Shown here: one piece after another, positions 1 to 9,070 of the stretch
How positions within the stretch are numbered: position 1 is the stretch's first letter
Layout of the letters: every line of letters begins with the position of its first letter
From: Rhodopseudomonas palustris
GTDB taxonomy: Bacteria > Pseudomonadota > Alphaproteobacteria > Rhizobiales > Xanthobacteraceae
Length of the DNA stretch: 64,000 bases
NCBI RefSeq assembly: GCF_003226555.1
Contig: NZ_QKQS01000013.1
Span: forward strand, 37,890 to 101,889
Direction of reading: 5' to 3'
Notes under the pieces: generated by a model
Seen by the model: only the letters and a program-made list of their open reading frames with translations
Told to the model about the DNA's origin: nothing
The model's database searches: none
Position numbers and translations under genes: made by a program

Positions 1-803
1 CGCTTCTCGAGAAACGCGCCGATGCCTTCCTCGGCGTCGGCGGCCATCATGTTCTCGGCCATCACCTGGGAGGCGTAGTGATAGGCATCGGCGAGGTTGA
101 GTTCGGCCTGGCGGTAGAACGCCTCCTTGCCGACCTTGATGGTGTGCGATGATTTGCCGGCGATCTGCTCGGCCAGCGCCACCGCCGCGGCGCGCTCGGT
201 GCCGTGCGGCACCACGCTGTTGATCAGGCCGATGGCGCGCGCTTCGGCGGCCGGGACCGGCTCGCCGGTCAGCAGCATGTGCATTGCGTGTTTGCGCGGC
301 ACGTTGCGCGACAGCGCGACCATCGGGGTCGAGCAGAACAGCCCGATATCGACGCCCGGCGTCGCGAAGGTCGCCTGGTCGGACGCGATCGCGAGATCGC
401 AGCTCGCGACGAGCTGGCAGCCTGCCGCGGTGGCGACGCCTTGCACCGCAGCGATCACCGGCTTGGGCAATTTGACGATCGCCTGCATCATCGCGCTGCA
501 GGAGGTCATGATCCGGGAGAAGCTGGCGCGGCCACGATCGGCGTCGTTGCGATGCGCGGTCAACTCCTTCAGGTCGTGGCCCGCGCAGAACGCCGGGCCG
601 TTGGCGGCGATTACCACCACCCGCACGCCGTCGTCGCGCCCGATCAGATCCAGCGCCGCGTGCAGATCGTCGATCATTTCCAGCGACAGGCTGTTGCGCG
701 CGGCCGGCCGGTTCAGCGTCAGCACCGCAACACCGCCATCGACGGTCTCGCGAAGCAGAATCGGTGAAGGCTGGGTCGCAGCGAAGGTGGGCAACACGGT
801 CAT
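1..803 (-). CDS. Enoyl-CoA hydratase/isomerase family protein, ECHDC3-like (partial, C-terminus outside window)
   Basis: Crotonase-fold protein that should bind an acyl-CoA. The N-terminal strand, the oxyanion-hole segment FCAGHDLKEL and the GVATAAGCQLVASCDLAIAS helix are visible. The two glutamates that catalyse hydration in classical enoyl-CoA hydratases appear to be replaced: GGGCE reads AAGCQ, and the later PE reads PG within FATPGVDIGLF. This pattern is shared with the ECHDC3 branch of the family, so hydratase activity should not be assumed. It starts at an ATG 90 bases from the divergent thioesterase gene, and the reading frame is still open at the window edge. Acyl-CoA metabolism is inferred from the fold and from the thioesterase neighbour. 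Confidence 0.85.
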   Translation of the reverse strand, partial: MTVLPTFAATQPSPILLRETVDGGVAVLTLNRPAARNSLSLEMIDDLHAALDLIGRDDGVRVVVIAANGPAFCAGHDLKELTAHRNDADRGRASFSRIMTSCSAMMQAIVKLPKPVIAAVQGVATAAGCQLVASCDLAIASDQATFATPGVDIGLFCSTPMVALSRNVPRKHAMHMLLTGEPVPAAEARAIGLINSVVPHGTERAAAVALAEQIAGKSSHTIKVGKEAFYRQAELNLADAYHYASQVMAENMMAADAEEGIGAFLEK

Positions 804-893
804 GGTGACGTCCGGGAACAGAATGAAGCGCTGGGAACGCGCGTCACCTTATTGTAACAAGCCGGGCGAAGCGAGAGCAGGGACGGGAACGAC

Positions 894-1322
894 ATGACAC
901 ATGCGAGAATGAGCGTAGCCGAACTCGAGGAATTTCTGCAGCGCGAGTTCCCGCAGGCATTCAGCCACGGTGACATTTCGATCGAGACCGCCGATGGTCG
1001 CACGTCTCTGTTACGGCAGCGCTACAGCGACCGGATGCTGCGCCCGGGCGGAACCGTGTCGGGCCCGACCCTGATGGCGCTGGCGGATTTCGCCATGTAC
1101 GTCGTGCTGCTGTCGGCGATCGGCCCGGTCGCGCTCGCCGTCACCACCAATCTCAACATCAACTTCCTGCGCAAAGGCCAGCCCGGCCAGGACGTGGTCG
1201 CAGTCGCCAAGCTGTTGAAACTCGGTCGCCGGCTGGCGGTCGGAGAGGTGGCACTGCTGTCCGGCACCTCGCCGGATCCGATCGCCCATGTGACGTCGAC
1301 CTATTCCATTCCAACCGCTTGA
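894..1322 (+). CDS. PaaI family (hotdog-fold) thioesterase
   Basis: A 142-residue single-domain hotdog protein expected to hydrolyse acyl-CoA thioesters. The central helix begins at RPGGTVSGPTLMALADFAMY (about residues 51-70), which is where PaaI enzymes carry their HGG-type motif. The final strands run through VAVAKLLKLGRRLAVGEVAL. Length is normal for the family. It is divergent from the crotonase-fold gene and they probably share the 90-base gap as a promoter region. A second, more canonical PaaI protein lies near the right end of the window. The substrate cannot be deduced. Confidence 0.85.
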   Translation: MTHARMSVAELEEFLQREFPQAFSHGDISIETADGRTSLLRQRYSDRMLRPGGTVSGPTLMALADFAMYVVLLSAIGPVALAVTTNLNINFLRKGQPGQDVVAVAKLLKLGRRLAVGEVALLSGTSPDPIAHVTSTYSIPTA

Positions 1323-1394
1323 TGTTTTGGAAGGTACTATTGCACCATATTTGTAACCCGCTGTAATTACGCAATAAATTCAGGAAGGAGGGGA

Positions 1395-1423
1395 TTGACG
1401 GGAAAGCGGTGCTTCTCTACAAG
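1395..1423 (+). promoter_or_regulatory. Probable sigma-70 promoter of rplM-rpsI
   Basis: TTGACG, a 17-base spacer and TACAAG lie 55 bases upstream of the rplM start. A GGTGC/GCACC hairpin with a TTCGC loop (1436-1450) follows in the leader and could be a regulatory structure, but this is not shown. Confidence 0.5.
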
Positions 1424-1477
1424 CGCCCGCAGTCCGGTGCTTCGCGCACCGAATTCCCCCTGTCATGGATCATTCTC

Positions 1478-1942
1478 ATGAAGACGTTTTCGGCCAAGCC
1501 CGCCGAAGTCACGAAGAAGTGGGTCATTATTGACGCCACCGGTCTCGTGGTCGGCCGGCTCGCCACGCTGGTCGCGATGCGGCTGCGCGGCAAGCACCTC
1601 CCGACCTATACCCCGCACGTCGACTGCGGCGACAATGTCATCATCATCAACGCCGCGAAGGTGGTGCTGACCGGTCGCAAGCGCGACAACAAGGTTTACT
1701 ACCATCACACCGGCTTCATCGGCGGCATCAAGGAGCGCTCTGCCAAGGCGATCCTCGAAGGCCGTTTCCCGGAGCGTGTGGTCGAGAAGGCGATCGAGCG
1801 CATGATCCCGCGCGGTCCGCTCGGACGTGTGCAAATGGGCAATCTGCGCGTCTATCCCGGCGCCGAACACCCGCACGAAGCTCAGCAGCCCGAGAAGCTC
1901 GATATCGGTGCGATGAACCGCAAGAACATGAGGGCCGCATAA
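1478..1942 (+). CDS. rplM: 50S ribosomal protein L13
   Basis: Large-subunit ribosomal protein bL13/uL13, 154 residues, full length. It begins [15 protein letters not shown] and contains the family signature region [19 protein letters not shown] and the [14 protein letters not shown] segment. The frame is open further upstream, but the MKTF start matches the family and lies after a plausible promoter. It is followed one base later by rpsI, the usual rplM-rpsI operon. Growth-rate-type control is likely but not visible beyond the promoter and a short leader hairpin. Confidence 0.98.
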   Translation: MKTFSAKPAEVTKKWVIIDATGLVVGRLATLVAMRLRGKHLPTYTPHVDCGDNVIIINAAKVVLTGRKRDNKVYYHHTGFIGGIKERSAKAILEGRFPERVVEKAIERMIPRGPLGRVQMGNLRVYPGAEHPHEAQQPEKLDIGAMNRKNMRAA

Positions 1943-1943
1943 G

Positions 1944-2426
1944 ATGTCCGAGACAATGCAGTCTCTCGATCAGCTCGCCGCGCTGAAGACCACCGTCACT
2001 GCCGCCGACGCGCCGACCTACACCAAGAAGGTCGACAAGTTCGGTCGCGCCTACGCCACCGGCAAGCGCAAGGACGCGGTCGCCCGCGTCTGGATCAAGC
2101 CGGGCGCCGGCAAGATCACCGTCAATGCCCGCGAAGTCGAAGTGTATTTCGCCCGCCCGGTGCTGCGGATGATGATCCAGCAGCCGCTGGTCGCTGCGGC
2201 TCGTGCCGGCCAGTACGACGTGATCTGCACCGTTGCCGGCGGCGGTTTGTCCGGCCAGGCCGGTGCGGTCCGCCACGGCATCTCCAAGGCGCTCACCAAT
2301 TTCGAGCCGGAGCTGCGCAGCGTGCTGAAGAAGGGCGGCTTCCTGACCCGCGACAGCCGCGTCGTCGAGCGTAAGAAGTACGGCAAGGCGAAGGCCCGTC
2401 GCTCCTTCCAGTTCTCGAAGCGCTGA
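1944..2426 (+). CDS. rpsI: 30S ribosomal protein S9
   Basis: Small-subunit ribosomal protein uS9, 160 residues, with an N-terminal extension of about 30 residues typical of alphaproteobacteria. The conserved core starts at [14 protein letters not shown], continues through [19 protein letters not shown] and ends in the basic tail [11 protein letters not shown] that reaches the ribosomal P site. It is cotranscribed with rplM (one-base gap) and followed by a strong terminator. Confidence 0.98.
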   Translation: MSETMQSLDQLAALKTTVTAADAPTYTKKVDKFGRAYATGKRKDAVARVWIKPGAGKITVNAREVEVYFARPVLRMMIQQPLVAAARAGQYDVICTVAGGGLSGQAGAVRHGISKALTNFEPELRSVLKKGGFLTRDSRVVERKKYGKAKARRSFQFSKR

Positions 2427-2453
2427 TCTTTCCCCGGTCTTCCGGGTACTCTC

Positions 2454-2492
2454 AAAAAGGGCGTCCTGCGGCTGCGGGGCGCCCTTTTTCTT
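2454..2492 (+). terminator. Rho-independent terminator of rplM-rpsI
   Basis: A GC-rich stem built from AAAGGGCG and CGCCCTTT arms is followed by a T-rich tract (TTTTTCTTT), 28 bases after the rpsI stop. Confidence 0.85.
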
Positions 2493-2724
2493 TGCGTGCG
2501 GAGACTGGCGGGGAAGCTGCCAGCGGTCCGGTCCGAGGTTACCGGCAGGGCGCGCAATGCATGCAAATTGTCTGAAATTTCCAGCGACTTATCGGACAAA
2601 TCGGACCCGTTACACAAACGCGATCTCAATTCACACGGAGTCAAATCGCCCGCACAAGGGGATCAGCGCCGTGCCTGCGGTGTTGAAATGCCGTCACTGG
2701 AAAGCCATCACCGAGTACCCCACC

Positions 2725-3960
2725 ATGTCGCTCGACATTTCGACGCTGTTCCTGGTCGCGACGCTAATCTGCGCGCTGCTCGGTGTCATGCTGCACTACT
2801 TCGGCCGTCAGGAGAAAATCTCGGCCTTAAACTGGTGGGGCAACGCTTATCTGCTCGGCGCCATCACGGTGGCGTTGTGGACGGTTCTCCGCCCGGTGTT
2901 CGGCGAAGCCGTCACGCTTGGGCTTGCCGGCGTCGGCTTCATCACCTGCGGCATGGTTTGGAATGCAGCGCGGGTGTTCCACGGTCTGAAGCCGAGCTGG
3001 CCCGGATTGTTTCTTGGTGCCCTCGTTTGGGCAGCAACGGTCGCCAGTCTTTCGCCCGAGCAGGAAGCGCTGCGGATGACGGTCGGGGCGGCGATCGTCG
3101 CCGTCTATGCGGCACTGACAGCCAGTCAGCTTTCGGCCGAACGACGCAAATCGATGCAGCGGCGCTGGCCGACCATCGTGGTGCCGCTGCTGCACGGCAC
3201 GGTTCTGATGCTGCCGATCGTGCTCGCCGATCTTTGGCCGTCGCCGCATTCCGGCCTGGTCGGCAATGCCTGGGTGATGCTGTTCGCGGTCGAACTGGTG
3301 CTGTACGCCATCGGCACCGTGTTCGTGATTTTTATGCTGGTCACCGAACGGACCGTGACGATTCACAAGACGGCGGCCTCGCTCGATCCGCTGACCGGGA
3401 TGCTCAACCGCCGCGGCTTCTCGGAAGCCTGCGCGCGAATGATCGACCGTGAGGTCAATGCCGGCCGCCCGGTGTCGGCGATGATTTTCGACATCGACCA
3501 CTTCAAGTCGATCAACGACCGGTTCGGTCATCCGGCCGGCGACGAAGTGCTGAAGCTGTTCGCCACCATCGTCGCCGCCTCGTTGCGGATCTCGGATCTG
3601 TCGGGGCGGATCGGCGGCGAAGAGTTCGCGGCACTGCTGCCATGCCCGATCGACGAAGCGGTGACGGCGGCCGACCGGGTGCGCGAAGCGTTCCAGAATT
3701 GCGGCATCGAGGTCGACGATGCGCCGGTGGCCACCACGGTGTCGATCGGCGTCGCCGGCGGACCGGCCGGGATTGAACTCGACGTACTGCTCGCTGCCGC
3801 CGACACCGCGCTGTATCAGGCCAAGCGCGGCGGCCGAAACCGAGTGGTGGCGACAGCCGAGCAGCCGGTGTCGCTCGAGGAAAGCCGACGCAAGGCGGCG
3901 CAGACGCGCGAGCACCAGGTTGTGGCGCGCGGCAACTCGGTCGGGCAGGCCGTCGCCTGA
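2725..3960 (+). CDS. Membrane-anchored diguanylate cyclase (GGDEF domain)
   Basis: A 411-residue protein that should make cyclic di-GMP from two GTP. The first 210 residues hold about six hydrophobic membrane segments with no recognised sensor domain. A GGDEF domain fills residues 220-390, with the active-site motif GGEEF near 297-301. The product-inhibition site RxxD (RISD) sits five residues before it, so both catalysis and feedback inhibition look intact. No EAL domain is present. The ATG chosen begins MSLDISTLFLV at the first membrane helix; it has no obvious Shine-Dalgarno, and an upstream in-frame start would add a hydrophilic tail. It is a single gene after the rpsI terminator. The signal sensed is unknown. 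Confidence 0.9.
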   Translation: MSLDISTLFLVATLICALLGVMLHYFGRQEKISALNWWGNAYLLGAITVALWTVLRPVFGEAVTLGLAGVGFITCGMVWNAARVFHGLKPSWPGLFLGALVWAATVASLSPEQEALRMTVGAAIVAVYAALTASQLSAERRKSMQRRWPTIVVPLLHGTVLMLPIVLADLWPSPHSGLVGNAWVMLFAVELVLYAIGTVFVIFMLVTERTVTIHKTAASLDPLTGMLNRRGFSEACARMIDREVNAGRPVSAMIFDIDHFKSINDRFGHPAGDEVLKLFATIVAASLRISDLSGRIGGEEFAALLPCPIDEAVTAADRVREAFQNCGIEVDDAPVATTVSIGVAGGPAGIELDVLLAAADTALYQAKRGGRNRVVATAEQPVSLEESRRKAAQTREHQVVARGNSVGQAVA

Positions 3961-4040
3961 AGCCGTGATCGCGGATCGGCTTCAATTGCGCGGCCCGCTG
4001 CGATAAGACGCTCGTCCCATCACGGACGAGGCGCAGGTAC

Positions 4041-4343
4041 ATGATCACCGAAATCGCACAGATCGACATCAAGCCCGGCAGCGAGGCGGACTTCGAAGCC
4101 GCGGTCGCCAAGGCGCGCGAGGCGTTCGGCCGCTCCGAAGGGTTCTGCGGCTTCGAGCTGCACAAGTCGATCGAGAAGCCGCAGCGTTATCGCCTGATGG
4201 TGAAGTGGCAGACGCTGGAGAACCACACCGTGGACTTTCGCGGCTCGGAGAACTTCACCGAGTGGCGCGGCCTCGTCGGCAGCTTCTTCGCCGCACCGCC
4301 CGACGTCGAACACACCGAGACGGTGCTCACGTCTCAGGCGTAA
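4041..4343 (+). CDS. Antibiotic biosynthesis monooxygenase (ABM)-fold protein
   Basis: A 100-residue dimeric alpha/beta-barrel type protein. The ABM pattern is clear: an opening strand with KPGSEADFEAAV, the GFCGFELHKSIEKPQRYRLM strand pair, and WQTLENHTVDFRGSENFTEW. Members include quinol monooxygenases and haem-degrading enzymes but many have no known activity, so the substrate is left open. Its end overlaps the end of the convergent AI-2E family permease gene by 17 bases. Confidence 0.8.
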   Translation: MITEIAQIDIKPGSEADFEAAVAKAREAFGRSEGFCGFELHKSIEKPQRYRLMVKWQTLENHTVDFRGSENFTEWRGLVGSFFAAPPDVEHTETVLTSQA

Positions 4344-5487
4344 CCGCCAGCGCCATCGGGGAGGGGCCGGCCGCTGCGGCGGTTTCCCCCGGCTCCTCGC
4401 CGCGCAGATGGTCGATCACCACCCGGCCGATCGCCATCAGCGGGAGCGCCAGCGCCAGCCCCCACAGCCCGAACACGATGCCGAGCAGGATCTGCATCGC
4501 GAACAGCGTTGCCGGTGGAATGTCGATCGCCTGGCGCTGAATCAGCGGCGTCAGGATGTAGCTCTCCAGCGCATGTACGCCGAGGAACAGCACGAAGGCG
4601 CTCAGCACGGCGATCCAGCCGGAGCCGATGGCGGCGAGCACGATCACCAGCCCGCCGAGAATCGCCCCGACGGTCGGAATGAAGGCGAGAAGGCCGGCCT
4701 GGATGCCGAGGATGAAGGCGCCGGGAATCCCGATCAGCGACAATCCGATCGCGGTAACCGCGAACACCGCGATCATGGTGATGAGCTGGGCCAGCAGCCA
4801 GCGCTTCAGCATATCGCTGGTGTCGCCGACGATCACCTCGGCCTGCTGTTGATGGCGTCGCGGCACCATCCTGACCAGCCCGTTGCGATACACGCCGGGT
4901 TGCGCCGCGAAGGCGAGGCCGAGGAACAGCACGATGAAGAAGTTGCCGACGGCACCGATGGTGCCGAGGATCAGCTTCAGCGTCTGGCTGACGATCGCGC
5001 CGCCGCCGGAGGCGATCTCGCCGGCGCTCGGCAGGTTGCGCGGCTGCACCGGTGTCGTCTCCGAATGCGCCGCGCCAGCGCCGTTGCCGCCGCCGAGCTC
5101 GAGGAAGCTGGTGTCGACGCCATTGCGCTCGAGCAGGGCTTTCACGTTGACGATCTGGGTCTTGATCGTGCCGGACAGCGCCTTGGCCTGCTGGCTGATG
5201 GTGTTGCCGCCGAGCACGGCGATGCCGAAGAACAGGCCGCTCAGGATCACGCAGACCAGCGCGAGCCGAAGGCCGTGCGGGCCGCCGACCAGCTTGCCGG
5301 TGAGCTCGGTGAGGGCGTTGAGAAACACGCCGAACAGGACCCCGGCGAAGATCAGGAACAGTGTGCCGGCGAAATGCCACGCGGCATAGAGCAGTGCCGC
5401 GAAGGTCACGGTGGCGATGCCGCCGAGGGCGATCGCCCCGGCAAGGTCGGTACGGGACGGAACGCGATCGGGAAGGGGAGCGGTCAC
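4327..5487 (-). CDS. AI-2E family transporter (PerM-like permease)
   Basis: A 386-residue integral membrane protein of the AI-2E_transport/UPF0118 family. Paired hydrophobic segments lie at about residues 15-80, a periplasmic-type loop with a Gly/Ala-rich stretch at about 115-150, and the conserved C-terminal membrane block contains GIPGAFILGIQAGLLAFIPT. The start is a GTG six bases after AGGA (CGAAAGGACCGC). The frame continues upstream without family similarity. Family members have been linked to autoinducer-2 export or sodium/proton exchange; the role here is unknown. Confidence 0.85.
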   Translation of the reverse strand: MTAPLPDRVPSRTDLAGAIALGGIATVTFAALLYAAWHFAGTLFLIFAGVLFGVFLNALTELTGKLVGGPHGLRLALVCVILSGLFFGIAVLGGNTISQQAKALSGTIKTQIVNVKALLERNGVDTSFLELGGGNGAGAAHSETTPVQPRNLPSAGEIASGGGAIVSQTLKLILGTIGAVGNFFIVLFLGLAFAAQPGVYRNGLVRMVPRRHQQQAEVIVGDTSDMLKRWLLAQLITMIAVFAVTAIGLSLIGIPGAFILGIQAGLLAFIPTVGAILGGLVIVLAAIGSGWIAVLSAFVLFLGVHALESYILTPLIQRQAIDIPPATLFAMQILLGIVFGLWGLALALPLMAIGRVVIDHLRGEEPGETAAAAGPSPMALAVTPET

Positions 5488-5725
5488 ATGCGGTCCTTTC
5501 GACTGTCGGCGCGCAGTGTTCCGCGAATCGCCGCGGCTGAGCAAGCGCCCGAATCCTGTATCAGCGCTTGGTAACCATACTTTCGCCAAAGCCTGTTCGT
5601 CCCATTTTCGCCGTGTTCGCTCTGCGATATGGTCATGGTTCGATGCGGAAGTGGGCTGTGTCGAAGTCGCGACCGGGGAAGGTCCCATCTTGGGCCGATG
5701 TCGCGAGAATGGTATTTGGGGACTT

Positions 5726-6673
5726 ATGGGGATTCGCGAGCGAGATTCGTTGGGCCGCGTCGCGCGGGTGGCTTTCGCCGCTAGCGCCTGCCTCGCCCTC
5801 GCAAACTGCGCCCAGAACGGTGCCTTCAGTCGGGTCGATCCGAAATACGGCGTGTCGTCGAGCCCGCGGGTGGTCGGTTTCGGTGAACCCGTACCCAAGG
5901 GCGGCGGCACCTACCGGGTTGGTAAGCCCTATGTGGTGGCCGGCCGCACCTACGTTCCGCAGGAAAATCCGCACTACCGCGCCGAAGGGCTCGCATCCTG
6001 GTACGGCACTGATTTCCACGGCCGGCTGACCGCCAACGGCGAAGTGTTCGACATGGCATCGTTGTCGGCAGCTCATCCGACCTTACCGATCCCGAGCTAT
6101 GCCCGCGTGACCAACCTTGCTAACGGCCGCTCTTTGATCGTGCGCATCAACGACCGCGGCCCGTATCACGGCAACCGGCTCATCGACGTCTCGAACAAAG
6201 CCGCAGAACTTCTTGAATTCAAACACAAAGGCACCGCGCGGGTGCGGGTCGAATATGTCGGCCGTGCGCCCCTCGAAGGCTCCGACGACCGCCAGTTGAT
6301 AGCGACGTTGCGCCAGGGCGAGCCGGCACCGGCGCCGACTGGTGTGCGGATCGCATCGGCCAAGCCGTTCGTTCCCGACTTCGGGGCCGGCAGCGGCGGT
6401 GGCCGAATTCACGGCGATGTTCCGATGCCGGAAGGCCGGCCATATTCGCTCGGCAACACGTCGGTGGACGTCGCTTCGGTGTCCGCAACTTCGGAAATTT
6501 CGGCCTCGCGCAGCACCCGATCGAACCGCCAGGAGCTGGCGCCGAACCCGCGCGCGGTGTCCTACAACGTCGATGCACGAGAGGCGCGAGCGGAGTACCG
6601 GCCGGTCAGCACCGCGCCGTCGCGCGGCAACGACGAGATCGGCAACCTGCTATCGGCCCGCGGGCTTTACTGA
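5726..6673 (+). CDS. rlpA: RlpA-family septal ring lytic transglycosylase, lipoprotein
   Basis: A 315-residue outer-membrane lipoprotein candidate. The N-terminus is a short signal peptide ending in the lipobox LANC (cysteine about residue 25). The double-psi beta-barrel domain of RlpA spans about 88-175, with GLASWYG, the HGRLTANGEVFDM segment and RINDRGPYH. RlpA enzymes cleave naked glycan strands in the septum. No C-terminal SPOR domain is recognisable; instead there is a 140-residue low-complexity tail. The start was chosen because it directly precedes the signal peptide; the frame is open upstream. Confidence 0.85.
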   Translation: MGIRERDSLGRVARVAFAASACLALANCAQNGAFSRVDPKYGVSSSPRVVGFGEPVPKGGGTYRVGKPYVVAGRTYVPQENPHYRAEGLASWYGTDFHGRLTANGEVFDMASLSAAHPTLPIPSYARVTNLANGRSLIVRINDRGPYHGNRLIDVSNKAAELLEFKHKGTARVRVEYVGRAPLEGSDDRQLIATLRQGEPAPAPTGVRIASAKPFVPDFGAGSGGGRIHGDVPMPEGRPYSLGNTSVDVASVSATSEISASRSTRSNRQELAPNPRAVSYNVDAREARAEYRPVSTAPSRGNDEIGNLLSARGLY

Positions 6674-6732
6674 CCCGCGAGCTGCACCGATCGGCAGGCA
6701 GCCCTGAGCGGCTCTATCGAGCTGCAGCGCTC

Positions 6733-7680
6733 TCAATAGTTCTCCTTCAAAAACGCGATCAACGCCGCGTTGACCTCGGCCGGCTTCTCCTGCTGGATCC
6801 AATGGCCGGCGCCGTCGATGATCAACTTGTGCTTCAGATTGGGCAGCACCCGCTCGATCGCACCGAGATGCTTGCCGCTCATCTTGTCGGAGATCACCGG
6901 ATCATTGCTGCCGGCAATGAAAGCTGACGGCTGATGGATCTGGGCGCCCTGCCAAGGGGAGGTCAGCTCCCAGTTGCGGTCGATGTTGCGATACCAGTTA
7001 AGGCCGCCGCGGAATCCGCTTTCTTTGTACCGTTCGATGAAGAAGGCGAGCTCGGCCTCGCTCAGCCATCCCGGCAGCGGCAGCGTAGCTGCCGAGCGGC
7101 CGATGAAGCCGCGCCCCTCCGGAACGAACAGTGACCTTGCCGGATCGGCGAACCCGCCGCACAGCATGCCGCGCATCGTCGCGGCGACGTCGCGCTCGAA
7201 CTCGGTCTCAGCAACACCGGGCTTCTGGAAATACTGCCAATAGAAGTTGGTGATGCCCGCGGCGCGCAGCAGTTCCAGCGGCCGGCCCTTGCCGCGCCAT
7301 GGCGGCGGCACGCTAAGGCCTGCCACCGCGGCGAACAGGTCCGGCCTGAACAGCGCTGCGTGCCAGGCCACCGGCGCGCCCCAATCGTGGCCGATGATCG
7401 CAGCACGGGTTTCGCCGAGCTCCCGCACAAGGCCCACCATGTCGCCGACCAGATCGAAGATGCTGTAGGCCTCGACCGGTTGCGGCGCCGAGGAGCGGCC
7501 GAAGCCGCGCATGTCCGGCGCGACCACCCTATAGCCGGCGTCCGCTAGGGCTGTGATCTGATGCCGCCAGGAATATGACAGTTCTGGCCAGCCGTGACAC
7601 AGGATCACCAGCGGACCTTCACCCTGTTCACGCAGGAACAACTCGATGCCATTGGCCGTGATCGTGCGTGTGGAAGCCAT
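6733..7680 (-). CDS. Alpha/beta hydrolase, probable epoxide hydrolase
   Basis: A 315-residue alpha/beta hydrolase. The HGxP oxyanion motif reads HGWPELSYSW, the nucleophile motif is GHDWG with Asp99, and the catalytic histidine is in GAGHWIQQE near residue 293. Asp as nucleophile together with HGWP is typical of soluble epoxide hydrolases and fluoroacetate/haloalkane dehalogenase relatives, which form an ester intermediate. A tyrosine-rich cap region (about 130-230) fits epoxide hydrolase. It is a single gene convergent with rlpA; the substrate is unknown. Confidence 0.85.
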   Translation of the reverse strand: MASTRTITANGIELFLREQGEGPLVILCHGWPELSYSWRHQITALADAGYRVVAPDMRGFGRSSAPQPVEAYSIFDLVGDMVGLVRELGETRAAIIGHDWGAPVAWHAALFRPDLFAAVAGLSVPPPWRGKGRPLELLRAAGITNFYWQYFQKPGVAETEFERDVAATMRGMLCGGFADPARSLFVPEGRGFIGRSAATLPLPGWLSEAELAFFIERYKESGFRGGLNWYRNIDRNWELTSPWQGAQIHQPSAFIAGSNDPVISDKMSGKHLGAIERVLPNLKHKLIIDGAGHWIQQEKPAEVNAALIAFLKENY

Positions 7681-7826
7681 GATGTGTCCGCCCTGTTTGA
7701 TTTTTTGAGTTTATCTGGAAGCGAGCTTGCGCCCACGGTAGGATTGATCATCCGTATCTACAATCGAAAACGGGCGTGCCGGTTGCTCGGCCGATACGAC
7801 TGCAACGCTGCTTGGAAATCCGATCG

Positions 7827-9068
7827 ATGGCCGTCCTGACTTCGCTGCTGTCCACGCGCTGTTCGCTTTGGCGCGGTCTGTGGGCAGGCCTGATTGCCGT
7901 CACGCTCGGGGCAGGGCCGGTCACGGCCGCCAATCAGAGCGTGCAGGGCGCCAAGAAGGACGACGGCGGCTACGAGACCCAGGCGCCGACCGCGATCCTG
8001 CTCGATGCCGAGAGCGGCAGCGTGCTGTTCGAGAAGAATGCCGACGAATTGCGCGCCCCGTCCAGCATGATGAAGCTGATGACGGTGGAGATGGTGTTCC
8101 ATCTGCTCCAGACCGGCGAACTGCAGCCGACCCAGGAATACCGCGTGAGCGAGAATTCCTGGCGCTACGGCGGCGCGCCCGCCGGCGGCTCGACGATGTT
8201 CGCCGAAATCCACAGCAGCATCTCGGTCGAAAATCTGCTGCGCGGGGCAGTGATCCAGAGCGGCAACGATTCCTGCATGGTGCTGGCGGAGGGCATCGCC
8301 GGCAGCGAGGCCGCGTTCGTCGAGCTGATGACCGAGCGCGCCCGGCAGATCGGGCTGACGCAGTCGACCTTCGGCAACTCGACCGGGCTGCCCAATCCCG
8401 ACAACAAAATGAGCGTGCGCGAACTGGCGAAACTCGCCCGGCACATCATCCTGACCTATCCGGAATTCTACCCGCTGTTCGGTGAGAAGGAATTCACCTG
8501 GAACAAGATCCGGCAGACCAACCGCAACCCGCTCTTGAATTCGCTGGCCGGTGCCGACGGCTTCAAGACCGGCTACACCAAAGAAGGCGGCTACGGCATG
8601 GTCGGCTCGGCGGTCCAGAACGGAATGCGGCTGATCGTCGTGGTCAACGGCCTAGAGGATGCCGATGACCGCGCCAGCGAGGCCAAGAAGCTTCTGGAAT
8701 GGGGCTTCCGGAATTTCGAGTCGCGCGCACTGTTCGCCGATGGCGCCACAGTCGGCTACGCCCGGATCTTCGGCGGCCAGACTCGCTACGTGCCGCTGAC
8801 GCCGGCCAATCCAGTGCGGGTGATGGTACGCAAGAACGGCAGCGACAAGCTGCTCGCACGGATCGTATATCAGGGGCCGGTGCCGGCACCGGTCGAGGCC
8901 GGCCAGCGCATCGGCGTGGTCCGGGTGTGGCGCGGCCCCAATGTCGCGGTGGAGGTGCCGTTGAAGGCAGCCGAGGCCGATCCGGTCGGCTCGACCATGC
9001 GGCGCGCCGTCGACGGCGCCAGCGAGTTGATGATCGGTGTGCTCCGTGCCGGCATGGCAAAGCTCTGA
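7827..9068 (+). CDS. D-alanyl-D-alanine carboxypeptidase (PBP5/6 type, S11 peptidase)
   Basis: A 413-residue periplasmic penicillin-binding protein that trims the terminal D-Ala from peptidoglycan pentapeptides. It has a signal peptide (about 1-35) and all three active-site motifs: SMMK (Ser80-Lys83), SGN (145-147) and KTG (247-249). A C-terminal PBP5-type domain (about 300-395) and a terminal amphipathic stretch likely touch the membrane. The MAVLTSLL start is preferred because it leads straight into the signal peptide. It is the first gene of a tightly spaced series with tmk, holB, metG, tatD and a PhnP-like gene. Confidence 0.92.
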   Translation: MAVLTSLLSTRCSLWRGLWAGLIAVTLGAGPVTAANQSVQGAKKDDGGYETQAPTAILLDAESGSVLFEKNADELRAPSSMMKLMTVEMVFHLLQTGELQPTQEYRVSENSWRYGGAPAGGSTMFAEIHSSISVENLLRGAVIQSGNDSCMVLAEGIAGSEAAFVELMTERARQIGLTQSTFGNSTGLPNPDNKMSVRELAKLARHIILTYPEFYPLFGEKEFTWNKIRQTNRNPLLNSLAGADGFKTGYTKEGGYGMVGSAVQNGMRLIVVVNGLEDADDRASEAKKLLEWGFRNFESRALFADGATVGYARIFGGQTRYVPLTPANPVRVMVRKNGSDKLLARIVYQGPVPAPVEAGQRIGVVRVWRGPNVAVEVPLKAAEADPVGSTMRRAVDGASELMIGVLRAGMAKL

Positions 9069-9070
9069 AG

